64,000 nucleotides of DNA from Hofstenia miamia (GCA_900660155.1 CABFPE010000184.1:814129-878128), one strand, 5' to 3'. Positions 35,601-46,546 are shown, counted from the first letter of the stretch. Notes: generated by a model from the letters alone, not told the origin. Program-made: numbers and translations.

Positions 35601-38600
35601 ATCAATAACGATGGTAATTAAATTGGACAGAAGAGCAGTAAATTTCTGTTTCGCTATCTGTGTAAATGAAGTGTCAAAAATAAGATGAGCATGTCTGTTA
35701 GAAATAATTGAGTATCTGGTCAAAAGACAAAATCGATATTTTAAAAAATAACTTATTCTGCTGAAGAATTTACATTTTCAAGGTGAATTCTAGAATAATA
35801 TGTAATAATTATAGTTTTTTTGAAAAATTAGTCAAGCAAAATATAATTTTGTAGACAGTTATAGAACTGTTATCGAAATTGAAGAAAAGTAGTGATTTCT
35901 TTCACTGAGAAAGTTTTTCATGTCTATTTAACCCTAAATAACCTATGCATTTTTTACAGTTTTAACAACTCAAAACTCACTAAGTAATAAAGAAATCTCA
36001 AATCTCAAAACACCACTGAATCGTCTCCTTTTTTATTTTTTTTGTAATTTGCACTCGGCGAGAACCCATTCAGGGTACTTAAAAAATTCTTTGGTCGATT
36101 TGCAGATAACAATATATCTGATGCTAATTGTTTCTGATCTTTCACCCGCCTTATCACTTCAAGCACCGTAGTCATTTTTGTCACAAATTGTCCCATAGAT
36201 ATGTCAATAGTCAAATATTTCTAAATTTCTGAATACGCTTGAAAAGCATTGTTTGGAAATAGGGACTAACCTAGTGGGTGAGTTAGTCACAGGTGGATTA
36301 ATATAAGCTTGCATTTTAGGTGTAAACTTAGAATAAGGATTTAATCTAGTACTTGTAGAGAATAGTCGCATTAAGTCAAGATTGAATCTAGTTTCACCGT
36401 AATACACACATTCTGTAAAATCCAAGTACTACGAGTTTTGTTTAGGCAGCTGCTGCAACAGTAAATCTTTAGCAGCGGCATTAGCTTGGCATGGAACTTA
36501 AGGGCGTCGTTTCTCCATCGGCTGGTGTATATGTCTAATGTGAAAGTTTAATAAAAATTGGGAATTTACAAGTGCAATGTCTTTATGACTCATATGAAAA
36601 TATCATTCACACTAATATTTAAATACCAAGATTTCAGTTGTCGCATATTACAAGAAGTGAATCACTGGGGTTTAACTTCAATTTTTATATCAGACATGCC
36701 TGCTAACGCTGACTTATGCTGCAAAAGTAAATTAACACCCTAGATGACCTTTTACAAATGTTGTAATTAGAAGAACTACATTAATTAAATGTACAAATAG
36801 AACAGAATTTTAGCAAGGATCCATGATTTTGTTTTATCTTGGCTAAGCCCAAATAAGGACGGAAAGTTTAACTGATCAACTAAACATCGATAGTCTCGTA
36901 AAAGCCGTCGACTTTCATCTATAGTTAACGACAAAGCATTAAAAACTAAAATTTATAAGTTATTATACTATCAAAAAGTTAGTACTTTACTTTAAGATTA
37001 ATATAGTTAATAATATGTTTTGAAGCTAATAAGGTAATTTTACTAATTTATTGTTTAAAAAATATACCGCAATTGCAAATTAGGGATTAGCTGAATTATC
37101 ATGGTTAATTTATTCTCTGCATATGAATAAATTTACTTGTGTTAAACGCTTATTATGATTTTGAGCAGGTATGCGTTATCTCTGATAAGTCATTAGATCA
37201 CTCGGTAATTTTAATGGAGCTTAAGTTAGGTCTTAAGAATATACCCTATGAGATTGTTTCATTTTAAGCTGTTTATTGTTAGTCATTGAGATCGATTTAG
37301 AAATGGAAATGGGCGAGCAGCTGTTGGGCTGCGCCGGTGCGGGCTTGGACCGAAGAAATGGAAAAGATGGGCTAAATTTTAAAAAACTTACCATTTCGTA
37401 ACAGTGCACGCAAATAATTAGAAAGTTGACAAATAAAATTTACGTTTTGGAGATTATACATTAGTATCATGTACTTTTCCAAATTTCAATTTAGAATCTT
37501 CAACTTCAGTGATTAGATTTTATTAGAAGTGTCTCTATCAGTCTAATTTTTTTTGGAGCAAACGAACAAACTAGAGAAATTGTTTTGACAAGCATTATGA
37601 AAATGGGCCAGGCCGGGCCGGGCCGGGCCGGATTCGGTAACTTAAAAAGACATTGCAATATAGTTATTTTTCTTAAATTCAGGTAGATGTTTGTAGGCAT
37701 ACTAAAAAATACTAAAGTTAATGTTTCGCCTGCTATTTACCCGAAATTGGACAACTGCAATCCAATATCAACTGATGTCAAAAGAAATTTTTGCTAAGAA
37801 AGGTTTATCTAAGGAACGAAAAGTTTTCCCTAAGAATGTAATTATTTATAGTAGTTTTCACTACAATTTCTCCAATTCGTAAATTGTAGTTTTTCATAAT
37901 TACTTTCGTTAGGTTAAGAAAGTTAATAGTAATCATAAGTTAGGTTAATTTCAGGCATGCCTTAGGTTAATATTTTGTTTGCTCTAATTCTAAGACTTAG
38001 CAATAGAAGATCTCAATAATATCCATTTCGCCAACATGCAAAATGTCACCTTGGCAAAAAAAGTATATTAAATTTATCCTAAACTAAACTAATGAAAAAT
38101 TGTAATATTGGTTTCAGTGTTGGTGTTCGAAATACTAGCCTAAAGCAAGAGTGACATCCGTTGATTTATTCGTCCTGTTTATGTTGTAAATGCCAGTAGT
38201 AAATTTAATGCATGTGTACTAAGCCGAAACTAATGCATAAATAATATAATAACAAATTCGAACAACATAGTTTCCTATTCATTATATATACATATACATA
38301 TACATATATATTGGTCTGATGTAATATGCAAAAGTAATTTCTGAGTAAAACGTACAAAAATTTAATCGTTCTAAGGTTTTCAATTCTTTTTTTCATAAAA
38401 TCCTTAATTATAAGAATATGTATTCTCTGAAAACATTTTGTTGAAAAATATTCATGTTAGGGAAATTATTATATATATATATATATATAACTTTTCAAAT
38501 CTTTATGATGGAGAAATAAGGTGAAATAGATTTTTTTATTGCATGAAAATAGCATGATTTTGATATCGAATGTACTTACAGCTTTGAAAACATATTTTGC

Positions 38601-39703
38601 AGCGTTGAGAATCAAGTGGGAAGTAGAACAAGTACATTGGACAGCGGGTAGTCAAAATTACTCGCTTTGAGGAAGTCAGAGTGGCATCTTTTGAAAGCAT
38701 GAGTAAATCACTGTTGGAAATTTCATCTAAATCACTTATTGCCAAAAACATTTTCAAAGAATTATTTGAATATTAAGATAAATGAATTTGTTTAACCTTA
38801 ACCTTTTTTATGGTTTTTGAAAATTTTTTTTACCGCTTATAACTCAATAACAAATAACTGTGTCAAAAAACTGAAAGCACCACGAGATAGATTGGTGTCT
38901 ATTTTTTTTTTCATTTTGAATTTGCGCGTGGAACTCCTCAACGAGATTTAGAAAACTATTTGCATAATAGAATCAGCTAAAGTTTGTTGTTTCTGCTGTG
39001 GCCTCTAAAAATTTTAATTGCATGAACTTTAGGCATGGAGAGTATTTAAAAAATAGTTAAACTTTCCAAGAACTTTTGCAGATATTTTGGAGAAAATGTT
39101 AGGGAAATGTGGGAAAGGATTTATCCATTTAAATGGACACAGGCTGCTTAACGTCACGAATAAATTGATAAGTCGAAATTAATAATGCAATTAAAACAAC
39201 TCAGAATACCTGCTTTCAAAATTATTATTGGACTTTAAGCACTAGTCTGTTATATCAAGAACTAACAAAGCAATAAATGAAGAACACCTATATTATTATA
39301 AATATTGTGCATAAATCTATTTTTAATTAATCCATCACTTTCTTTCAGTTTTAGGTGATGCTTTGCAATAGCGATTCAATGCTTCTTGCAAAAAAAGAAA
39401 GTTTAGAAATTTTCAAAATCTGCAAATTTCAAACTTTGTTTAGTAGAATGTATAAAAACTGAATTAAGCGATATGAAATATCAGAAAAATACATGTTAAA
39501 AAATGTCACGTACAGGGTGATGATTCTTGGAGAGAATCTACTACGTAAATATTAGGCTTCCAAATGTCCTCTTTATAGTTCCCTTTAATGTTGACTTCAT
39601 CTAGGCCTTTGTTCATGCTAGTATCTTTTAAGAAATTCTCAGTAACACGTTTAAGGCGTGGATCGTTCCAAAGTTGGCGAAAGTATACATCCGTTGTCAT
39701 GCT
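24616..39703 (-). CDS. Anion-type Cys-loop (GABA/glycine receptor-like) ligand-gated channel subunit
   Basis: Five exons on the minus strand join in perfect phase: 39514-39703, 38580-38726, 31187-31324, 27007-27211 and 24616-24949. Together they encode about 337 residues from the middle of the extracellular domain to the C-terminus. The Cys loop is C-13 residues-C (CPMYLFYFPLDSQRC). The M2 pore helix is VPARAGLTITTILAQITL, with the Pro-Ala-Arg signature of anion-selective members (Gly at 2', Thr at 6', Leu at 9'). All four membrane segments are present. The subunit would form a pentameric chloride channel in the plasma membrane. The ligand cannot be deduced. Signal peptide and first extracellular exons are missing; a candidate exon at about 40017-40100 ends phase 0 at a GTAAGC donor, but its protein does not clearly fit. 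The four introns range from 0.8 to 7.3 kb. No stop interrupts the exons, so the gene may be functional. Confidence 0.85.
24950..27006. other. Receptor intron M2-M3, nothing else recognised
   Basis: AT-rich, with (TA)n at about 26308 and 26597 and a single N at 26147. Short frames at 25555-25899 show no family resemblance. Confidence 0.6.
27007..27211 (-). CDS. Receptor exon: M1 and M2
   Basis: 205 nt, phase 1 to 2. It opens GNFTKLCVEITFNRKF (pattern GN...L...F...R). M1 is FPLYIVTMFLPSIALVVLSW. The intracellular turn is VSFWIDKSAVPAR, and M2 then runs to LITGIANK. The exon stops in the M2-M3 loop at a GTATAG donor. Confidence 0.9.
27517..27690. mobile_element. MITE-like repeat, sister of 28555-28712 in opposite orientation
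   Basis: It begins gggggatactcattcgaac and ends near atgtgtatcccatcc, giving imperfect inverted ends (GG.GGATAC). Inside are gaggcgatacacggtgcaac and tgtgtcaaacttttcgg, matching phrases of the other copy read in reverse complement. Non-coding. Confidence 0.5.
28555..28712. mobile_element. MITE with about 20-bp terminal inverted repeats
   Basis: The left end ggggtgatacactgtcaaac pairs with the right end gtttgaccgtgtatcacccc with one mismatch. Internal phrases (gacaagtttgaagaggtgat) repeat the terminal sequence. Length is about 155 bp and there is no coding capacity. It sits in the receptor intron between the loop C and M1-M2 exons. Target duplication not resolved. Confidence 0.7.
29360..29690 (+). 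pseudogene. Possible relic of a transposase-like frame
   Basis: The plus-strand frame reads ASFKTFSTEVGMPQSTANKV followed by KSTCKELL, resembling a helix-turn-helix of DNA-binding domains in transposases. It then stops. A second frame (29448-29687) continues for 79 codons without recognisable motifs. Opposite in strand to the receptor, and weak. Confidence 0.25.
31187..31324 (-). CDS. Receptor exon: loop B to loop C
   Basis: 138 nt. Acceptor ATTTTAG, donor GAG/GTTAGT. The first base pair completes a Tyr codon with the previous exon (CFQS-Y-EYSDNLQRIEWDL). It continues ILTLGKDLKSTATFNIDRNL. Only one Cys follows, in the next exon, so the second disulfide of glycine-receptor loop C is absent. 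Confidence 0.8.
31730..32075 (+). repeat. Old diverged copy of the 5' part of the 40.4/46.5-kb repeat
   Basis: Collinear phrases with 40700-40960 include cagctttttt.aagttcac, taatagaaat, cagttcatttgatgt-like stretches, attgaacttcatta and tttaacaatatt, in the same order and spacing. By eye it is roughly two-thirds to three-quarters identical, with small indels. It is therefore a dispersed repeat family and not unique flank. Confidence 0.65.
33655..34800 (-). other. Coding-like frames inside a receptor intron, unrecognised
   Basis: Two minus-strand frames, 33659-33859 (ending FFSICFIRAWD) and 34504-34791 (ending IFWKDILEFF), have mixed, protein-like composition but no recognised domain and no proven splice links. 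They could be 3' exons of the same unknown gene suggested at 36005-36412. Confidence 0.25.
36005..36412 (-). CDS. Possible two exons of an unrecognised gene nested in the receptor intron
   Basis: A minus-strand block 36271-36412 has a good acceptor (TTTTACAG) and donor (ACTAG/GTTAGT). It encodes CVYYGETRFNLDLMRLFS, then NPYSKFTPKMQAYINPP. A second block, about 36217 to 36005, follows acceptor AATTTAG and reads ISMGQFVTKMTTVLEVIRRV, then a Lys-rich C-terminus and stop. With the obvious donor the phase leads to a stop. An earlier GTGACT donor would keep the frame. Function unknown. Confidence 0.35.
37300..37640. mobile_element. Possible MITE with GC-rich word arrays
   Basis: An AT-rich core is bracketed by gggctgcgccggtgcgggct (about 37327) and a ggccgggccgggccgggccg array (37611-37632). 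Both islands open with aaatgggc. This style recurs at 41354-41445, 44370-44455 and 56778-57060. Ends not resolved. Confidence 0.35.
38580..38726 (-). CDS. Receptor exon: Cys loop
   Basis: 147 nt, phase 1 to 1, donor T/GTAAGT. It encodes EISNSDLLMLSKDATLTSS, matching the strand with 'N.LLR...+G.V.YS', then RVILTTRCPMYLFYFPLD and the second Cys of the loop, ending CFQS. The 13-residue spacing and the F.P(L/M)D core are canonical. Confidence 0.88.
39514..39703 (-). CDS. Receptor exon: loop D/A region of the ligand-binding domain
   Basis: 190 nt, phase 0 to 1. Acceptor TTTTAG, donor GTACGT. It encodes SMTTDVYFRQLWNDPRL (family pattern M.Y....LRQ.W.DPRL) and, near the end, IWKPNIYVVD. Most relatives have W.PD here. 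The Asp-to-Asn change at this highly conserved position is unusual. Confidence 0.85.
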
Positions 39704-40319
39704 CTAAAACAGACAGGTCTTAGCCATTTAAATACCCATGTAGATTTTTTGATTAGTTCCTCCTGCTATATTTAGAAAAAAATTTCATTTGATGCTGGAT
39801 TTTTTAATGACTAATCCTACAAAACAGATCCGTTTCTATTAAGTTCATCGCTATTATAGAATATAACTAAAACTTAGTTTAATTGTACATAGAAATTTAT
39901 TTTTTTCTTGTTATGTTGAATAAAGGTGTTCATTTGAAAGTGAATTCTTTTAAATTGTGAAGGAAGGCAGTCAAGTATTAAGTAAAAATGTAAAGCGTTG
40001 TGTAAAGTCGCTTACTTTGTTCACAAGAGGAAACACTTCTTTCCCATAATCACAAATCAATAAGCTCCTATTAGAGGCACTTTCATTGATGTTGGTGGTT
40101 ACTAAACCAGAGAAATTCCACTTAATTTAACTCCATAGGCATGCTAACGCTGAAATATTTTTTTTGCTCTTAAACTGAAGTAACTTTGATGTGAAATAGC
40201 AAACACATTCTCTTAATAATGTAAGATTCCTAAGTAAAAACTTGAGCAAATCTATTGAGTTGTTAATGCAGAAAAGAGAAAAAATAGAGAATCTGAAAAT
40301 TCTATAAATATAAATCAAA

Positions 40320-40322
<3 letters not shown>

Positions 40323-40360
<38 letters not shown>

Positions 40361-40403
40361 ATATTATATGCATATATCATATGTATACATAATATATACA
40401 TTG
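40323..40403. repeat. (TA)n and TA-rich tract at the left edge of the duplication
   Basis: About 40 nt of pure TA followed by imperfect TA/TACA sequence. The duplicated block starts at its right end. Confidence 0.9.
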
Positions 40404-41523
40404 TAGGGTGGGTTACTATGAAAAAGTATTTTATTGTATATTACTGAGTAGTACTTATAAAAAGTAATATATTCCCCGTTACTTATTACTTTACATAAAA
40501 ATTAACTAAATTGCATTAATTTGGCAATCCATTTTAACCTAAATATTTGCCAATTTTAACTTTTGCAACTCTAAGCTGGCCATATTTTAAATTATATTTT
40601 AACAAGTAATAAAATCAACATACTATAAATTCAAAAAAATAATCAAAGATTTGTTAGTGTTTGGCAATGGAAGTATATGTAGTTGAACGCATTTTTGGGC
40701 AAAAAAATCGTATCATTTGCCAAAACGTTGGCAGCTTTTTTTAAAGTTCACTCGCTTGCATTATGTCTGACAGAACAGCAGAATATCCCGTAATAGAAAT
40801 GCATCAAAGTCAAGTTCATTTGATGTATTCAATTTTGTTAAATTTGAAAATATTCTTTGAACTTCATTAAATTAACTAACCCATAAAATTTAACTTTATT
40901 GAACTATGGTGTCTAAATTTAACAATATTTTAAACTTATTAACGTTATTAACTCTGGGTTGTCCTAAATATTACTTTTCAGTCCTCATTTTACAATTTCA
41001 TTCAAATCTAAAATGTTGCTGAAGTATGTACTAAGTACGTTGCAAAATAAAAAAACTAAGTCATACATGTTTAATATTTTCATACAGAACTCATTTTGTT
41101 AATAACAATGTTAGAAAAAGCATTACAAAAAGTAATTGAATTTTTGTTTAGTGAAGTATCAATCTAAGATAAGAAACTGATAACTTAGGAATGATTATTC
41201 CCAATGGTAACATTTTACTAATTACTATTATATTATTGTAGCGCATTATATTACTCGCTGATTCATAGATGTACATAAAATCGTCTTACTATTTCCCATG
41301 CCTCACATGACCTCTTACGTTCTCTGCAAATCTCATTATATCATAGCATTGGAATCAAACCGGGCCTAAGCTTGAGACGAGTTAGGCTCAATTGGGATTG
41401 GGTTGAGCTGCGTTTAGGGCCGACAGAGCAGTTCGGAAGGCCGGGCTTATGGCTAATGTTTTATTGGATTTTTGCAAAATATTTACATGAGAAAATGAAA
41501 AATTTCCTGAAGAAATCTATATA

Positions 41524-41830
41524 AATTAGAGATGTGTGGGGCCGGTACTAAATGTTTCGGGACCAGTTATGCACATAATATCAAGTATTCTCCCTCTAGT
41601 ATATTATACATTAAGCATTCCATTTGCTTAAATAATATTACACTTAATATAAGTTTCACCAGTTACTTGGATGTGCTAAGCTTCGGGAACGTATTTTAAT
41701 TGGCCACATTTGGTTACATTGCATATTTTCGTAATCAATGCAAGAATTCTAACTTGAAATGATAGCAAAATGAACAGAGACTGGAGGGGACCTGAACCAA
41801 ATATAACTGGTCCCGCACACATCTAATACA
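41524..41830. mobile_element. MITE, hAT-like terminal repeats
   Basis: The left end ttagagatgtgtggggccgg pairs with the right end ctggtcccgcacacatctaa (imperfect inverted repeats of about 20 bp). About 300 bp, non-coding. The terminal words TAG.GATGTGT are shared with the element at 56771-57065. A second copy lies inside the duplicate at about 47661-47967. Confidence 0.6.
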
Positions 41831-42228
41831 TATTTAATCAGCTGTGATGAATATCTGCTGTTCATTACAATTTCTCTGATGAAAGTAAAGAGTGTTTCTG
41901 GGTAATGATTAACACTGCTTTCAATGTGTTCGTAAAAAAAGAGATTTAAGATTTTTGTTAATATTTAACACTTTACGGTATTTCCATGAAGCATTTGAAA
42001 AACGCCATTGTAATTTCAAATTTGTTGTAATTTGGCAGAAATGTTAGTAATTAAATATGCAAAACCTGATATTTTAGCATAGTGATAAAAATAGGATAAT
42101 GCGAATATATATATATATATATATATATACTGTATATATAGGCCTATTTATATATATATATATATGTATACATGAAATACAAAAATCTTTTAGCTTCATA
42201 TTTAAAACAAAATACAAACAAAAAATAA

Positions 42229-42273
42229 TTTAACAACTCGTTTCGCAACTTAACGTTGCCTCATCAGGTTAAA
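42229..42273 (-). ncRNA. Hammerhead-ribozyme-like motif, copy 1
   Basis: On the minus strand in order: UUUAAC, CUGAUGA, one extra G, GCAAC, loop GUUAA, GUUGC, GAAA, then AC-GA-GU and U, then GUUAAA. UUUAAC pairs with GUUAAA (stem I, 6 bp), GCAAC with GUUGC (stem II, 5 bp), and AC with GU (stem III of 2 bp). Both catalytic cores (CUGAUGA and GAAA) are intact. Very short stem III is characteristic of hammerheads in Penelope-like elements. The unpaired G before stem II departs from the consensus, so activity is uncertain. It sits just 3' of the element's GIY-YIG endonuclease, where such ribozymes are expected. Confidence 0.6.
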
Positions 42274-43097
42274 ATTTAATGCGGTAATACAATATTTCAC
42301 AAAATGTATCCAATTAAAATACGTAAAGTTCATTATAAATTTGATTATTCATTAAAGTTTGATTTCTATTTAGATGTTATTTAATTACTATTGATTCTGC
42401 TATATTTGAATTTTGATGTTGAACAGTTATTTTAAAATTACTTTCTTTTGCTTTATGTAGATGTTGATGTGTGGCATTTTAGATGTTCATTAATAGGTAC
42501 TCAAAAATGTCTTGAAGTTTGTCCAATGTTTGAAATATTACATTCACCCAGCTTTCTTTATAGACTACAGACGACTTAAGATATATTAGAATATCATTTT
42601 TCTTCTTGATTAAATCTTTGGCTTTTTTTGCTTGCAAAGGCTATTCTAATTTTATGCGTTAGGCTTTCATTTTTTTTTGATGCGCTGTTTTATATATTTA
42701 AATGATGTTTCACAAATAAGAGATGATTTCCAATAAATTTATTTTTCCTTTTGTCGATCTTTTTCACTATTTTTTAATATTTAAATGTATCTATTGCTTT
42801 TCTGATTAATTTAATCGAGTATCCATTTTTTTACGAAAATTTTAGAAATTATATCGAATACTTTGGTTATTTCTTAATATGTCGAAAAAATGTATAAGCT
42901 CTTTGAAACATGTTAGGAAAACGTGTATTTTGAATTACAGTGTGAGTTATCTTCTATGTATAAGTTTTGGTGCCATGATTTAATAAAGCCGGAATTTGTT
43001 CTTGTTATACTAACATCTAGGAAATTCAGTTGATTATAATCTTCTTCTTCTTTAGTAAATTTTAGTGATTTTTACTGATCATTAAAATAATTTAGGA

Positions 43098-43100
<3 letters not shown>
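42230..43100 (-). mobile_element. Penelope-like element, 3' fragment (copy 1)
   Basis: On the minus strand the region after the RT core is visible (LKFTKEEEDYNQLNFLDVSI followed by TRTNSGFIKSWHQN; family pattern KFT.E.E....L.FLDV...R...GF..S.Y.K). Next comes a linker, then the GIY-YIG endonuclease signature ECNISNIGQTSRHF...INEH near 42500-42550 (pattern C....YIGQT.R....R..EH). The element is truncated at its 5' side at a (TA)n tract and is broken. It ends in a hammerhead-like motif. Confidence 0.72.
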
Positions 43101-43103
<3 letters not shown>

Positions 43104-43150
<47 letters not shown>

Positions 43151-46100
43151 TTATCTGCTTACTCGACAAGAAATAAGAAATTGCCTCTCAGTATGACTCA
43201 AAGCTTAAGTGTACTATTCACATTAATCACTTTGGAATATTTTGTTTAATATGACTTTTATATAATACCACTAAATCTATTGTACTATAAATATTTTACA
43301 AAATTTATGCCTTTATTTTCAATTTATGACATACATAACTATTTCAGCAATGACTTGGGAACGTCTTTATGTTTAAATTTATTGCTATGCGTATTTTGAT
43401 TTCGAGTACTTCTACTAAGCCTTAGACGCGTAATATAAGCAGGTTGTGACAGGCAAAATAATTAATTCGATGGAGAGGAAATTGTTCAAGATTGTGAAAA
43501 TTTCATTTAGATTTCTATATTTTCTTGGTTATTAACATTTATGTAACATTAAACACTCGACATATTTAATCTGCTTATAATGAGCAAAAATTCAATTGCC
43601 TAAAACGATCAATCCAAAACAATTGTTCTGAGATTGTTACTAATATTATTGGCTGGCTCCAACTTATATGAATCAAAACCATTCCAGTCTATTTGAGTCC
43701 ACTCCTGTCATTCACCCAACTCAAGCAAATGCAAAATAATATAAGCAAGTTGTAACTAGGCGAATTCCAAATAATTTACTTCGAAGCTCTAATATTTCAT
43801 GCAGTAAATGAATATAAAGCTGTTGCTTTGAAACAAATCAAATTAATCTTTTAAGTTTAAATTCTCTGATCACATTCAGGACAAAATAGAATTTTACAAT
43901 TATTATATTTCTTTTACGCAGAAATGTCAAAAATCTATATTAGGGAGGTAATGTAATTAACGAAACTAATTTATTTTTTCAAAAGCTTAATTATAGAAAG
44001 AACTAGTTAAAATCAAATATTTCAAGTCTGTATAGCATAGGATTTAAAATTACGTGAAAACGAGAAGATATTCATTTAATTTATACCATATGGGTGACTA
44101 TAGAACAATCAAGTTTAGAAATTTAGTTACCCCTTATATCCTAGTGTAAATATATGGTAATATTCACATTTTCATTTTAAGAATTAAAAATCTTTGAATA
44201 TAAACGCATCAATGCTAATTGTACTCCTCCATTATGGTGAAAATATGTTCAAAAAAGTTTTTCTGTGCCTGTAGTGCGTGAATTCATAAGTAGTTTTCAA
44301 TGAAAAATCCGATTTTTGAAAACCTCTTTCAATTTTTAATACTCAAATAACAAGGTAGTGTAGGGCAGAGCTGCAATCGTGGCGTGCCGTGCCATGTCGT
44401 GTTCGTACCGGACTGTGACTAACATTTTGCTTTACTTAACCGTGCCGTGCCCCAAATCTATGGAATATGTAAGCGTCTGAAACTCACAAGTATTCTTTGT
44501 ACAATTTTCTATTCATAATATATTTAATGCTAGTTCATGATTAAGACTACAAATGATAGATTTTCATAGAAATTATTTTGCCGAAATTTTTTGAATGCAA
44601 CACAATATTCGAATTTTCGTTATGCCTGCCACATAATTCCTGCTTGATTTTTTGCAGAATTTTAAATAATTGCTTACAGATGTATTAGATATTATGTTTT
44701 TCGATTTTCAAAAATAAAGTTTCTTGTTTTTCACTGTTTATTTCTAGTAAATATGAATATTTCGATGTTTATTTTTGAGACACATTACATTAATGGAAGT
44801 AGATCATATGTTTATATAAAATCTGTATTTTAGGAATCTGGCGTAAAAGATGTTTTTTCAACAAAGTTGTTTTTTTCCAATATTTACAGTAGATTTGTCA
44901 AACAAAAATACAACAACTACACTTGTATATATAAATACACCACTAAAGTTCAGTTCAATGAAATGAAATAGAAGCAATTCTCTATTATGTGATGGTTTTA
45001 GATTTCGCGTTTTAATATTTTTGAAGAAACTACTAAAGTTTATATGATAGGATAATTTGGGCTGAATTGTCGATGATTAACAGTGCGGTACAATACATTA
45101 CAGTTAGCATTCTTGCAGACTTTAAAAACTTTGCAACTTCAAGCGTGAATGACATTTTTATTTTATGAAATGTAGCATCGTCAACTGATTAATTAAATTT
45201 CATTATTATTCCTTATAAGAATAGTTGTTTTCTAGACTTTCAATTCTCAATTGACTTGTTTGGAAAAATTCAATAAGTTGATTTTAGTGACTTTTAGTCA
45301 TAAATATTTCACAAGTGTATGAGTTTATTATCAGACACCTTTGTCTGCCTTCAACTTAGCTTTAGTTTAAGAACCACTGCGATTTGTCGAAACAATAACT
45401 TGTCGTTTTCTGAGACAGCTAAAATTTGTGTTACATGTCTTTACTACAATAAATTAAAAAATAAATGAAATTGCTGCCACTTTGGGACAAATTACATCTA
45501 ACGCTGAATATTCTGATTAAAATTATGTCATTAACGAAATTATACACTCGGCATTTAGTTTAGGTAACATCATGTACAGGGCCTCACCGCCTTCATGATT
45601 TCCAAGGGTGGTTGTATTTTTTTTGTAAAAATTAGGTCTGCTACACCAGTTGAAATAATTTGAAAAACGAGTTAAAAAATCAATGTAGAAGATCACATTC
45701 AAATATTTTTATATGATAAATGTGAAAAAATCTAATTGAAGACTTTAGCACATAGCATTTAAAACTAAGTGTGCTTGTAGAAAAGTCAATTTAGGATAAT
45801 TTATATTTCAATTAACTTACTCCACTATTTTCTTGGTTGTGTCATCCCTAGTGAAAAAAATTTACACTATATAAGTTAACAAGAATGATTCATTTAAATA
45901 TTGGGTGTTTTCTTAGTTGCGAATACATCTGGAGTGCGGAAACAATAAGTAACCATAACTACTAATATATATGTATTAATTAAAACAGATGAGTTCGTTT
46001 GATATAATTCACTTGCTTGTTTAAAATAGAAATATGATCTCCTATTTTTAGTATGATTGCTTCTGCCATTTCGGCGTTCATATAAGCAATGCATTTTTGT

Positions 46101-46202
46101 AAAAAGTTGCTCTTTATGGAGCTTGTAGTGTAGTTTTGTTATTGCTGCAAAATTTTGTTCATCTCCATTCCATAGCATGTGCGATTTAATATAATTTAGA
46201 GA
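43104..46202. other. Spacer between the duplicated blocks
   Basis: (TA)n at 43104-43149. A GC-rich word island at 44370-44455 (gtggcgtgccgtgccatgtc and, 60 nt later, cgtgccgtgcccc) probably marks another small MITE. A 94-codon minus-strand frame at 45894-46178 (HCLYERRNGRSNHTKNRRSY in the middle) is not recognised. Otherwise non-coding. Confidence 0.5.
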
Positions 46203-46454
46203 TATTCTATATAAATTTATTTTAGTCTATAGGCACTTGTTGATGCATTTCAACCACTTATTGGTCATCGTCAGAAAACAATATTGCGACAAATGAAACT
46301 TTACAAATTTAATTAATGCATGCATATATAATTTTTTAAACATTTAGTGTAGTATTTTGTAAAGTTTTATTGGAAGCAATATTGTATTCTGACGATGACC
46401 CATAATTGGTTGAAATGCACAAACAAATGCTTATATACTAAATGAATTTATATA

Positions 46455-46460
<6 letters not shown>
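46203..46460. repeat. Foldback repeat with two head-to-head hammerhead-like motifs
   Basis: Arms of about 100 nt (46203-46305 and 46362-46460) are inverted copies, roughly 80 percent alike by eye, around a spacer of about 55 nt. Each arm carries CUGACGA, one extra U, a stem GACC(A)/(U)GGUU and GAAAUGC: minus strand at 46244-46274, plus strand at 46389-46418. This is the core order of a hammerhead (CUGANGA...GAAA). It could be two Penelope-type ends joined head to head, or a short foldback element. Confidence 0.6.

Positions 46461-46540
<80 letters not shown>
46461..46540. repeat. (TA)n microsatellite between the foldback and duplicate copy 2
   Basis: About 80 nt of nearly pure TA, one of the longest uninterrupted tracts in the window. 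Confidence 0.95.

Positions 46541-46546
<6 letters not shown>

Larger units (their letters stand above)
40404..43103. repeat. 2.7-kb duplicated block, copy 1
   Basis: It matches 46541-49240 base for base apart from about a dozen differences, and both are 2700 nt. Start (tagggtgggttactatg) and end (taggaactaca) are the same. Each copy is bounded by (TA)n. The copies share nested pieces: an AT-rich repeat (40404-41500), a MITE (41524-41830), two internal (TA)n tracts and a Penelope-like fragment. Hence the whole block was duplicated as a unit, directly oriented. The visible differences cluster in 41050-41250. Confidence 0.95.

Noticed and set aside
40017-40105. Candidate upstream exon of the Cys-loop receptor (ends at GTAAGC)
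   Set aside because: Phase would fit the next exon, but the peptide (VTTNINESASNRSLL...) does not align convincingly with the expected strand, so it is kept only as a note.
41345-41380. GGAATCAAACC resembling a reversed tRNA B box
   Set aside because: No A box at the right distance and no cloverleaf; it is part of a GC-rich word island.
45894-46178. 94-codon minus-strand frame as a gene
   Set aside because: No recognised family, no splice sites, and it lies beside repeats; not enough to call.
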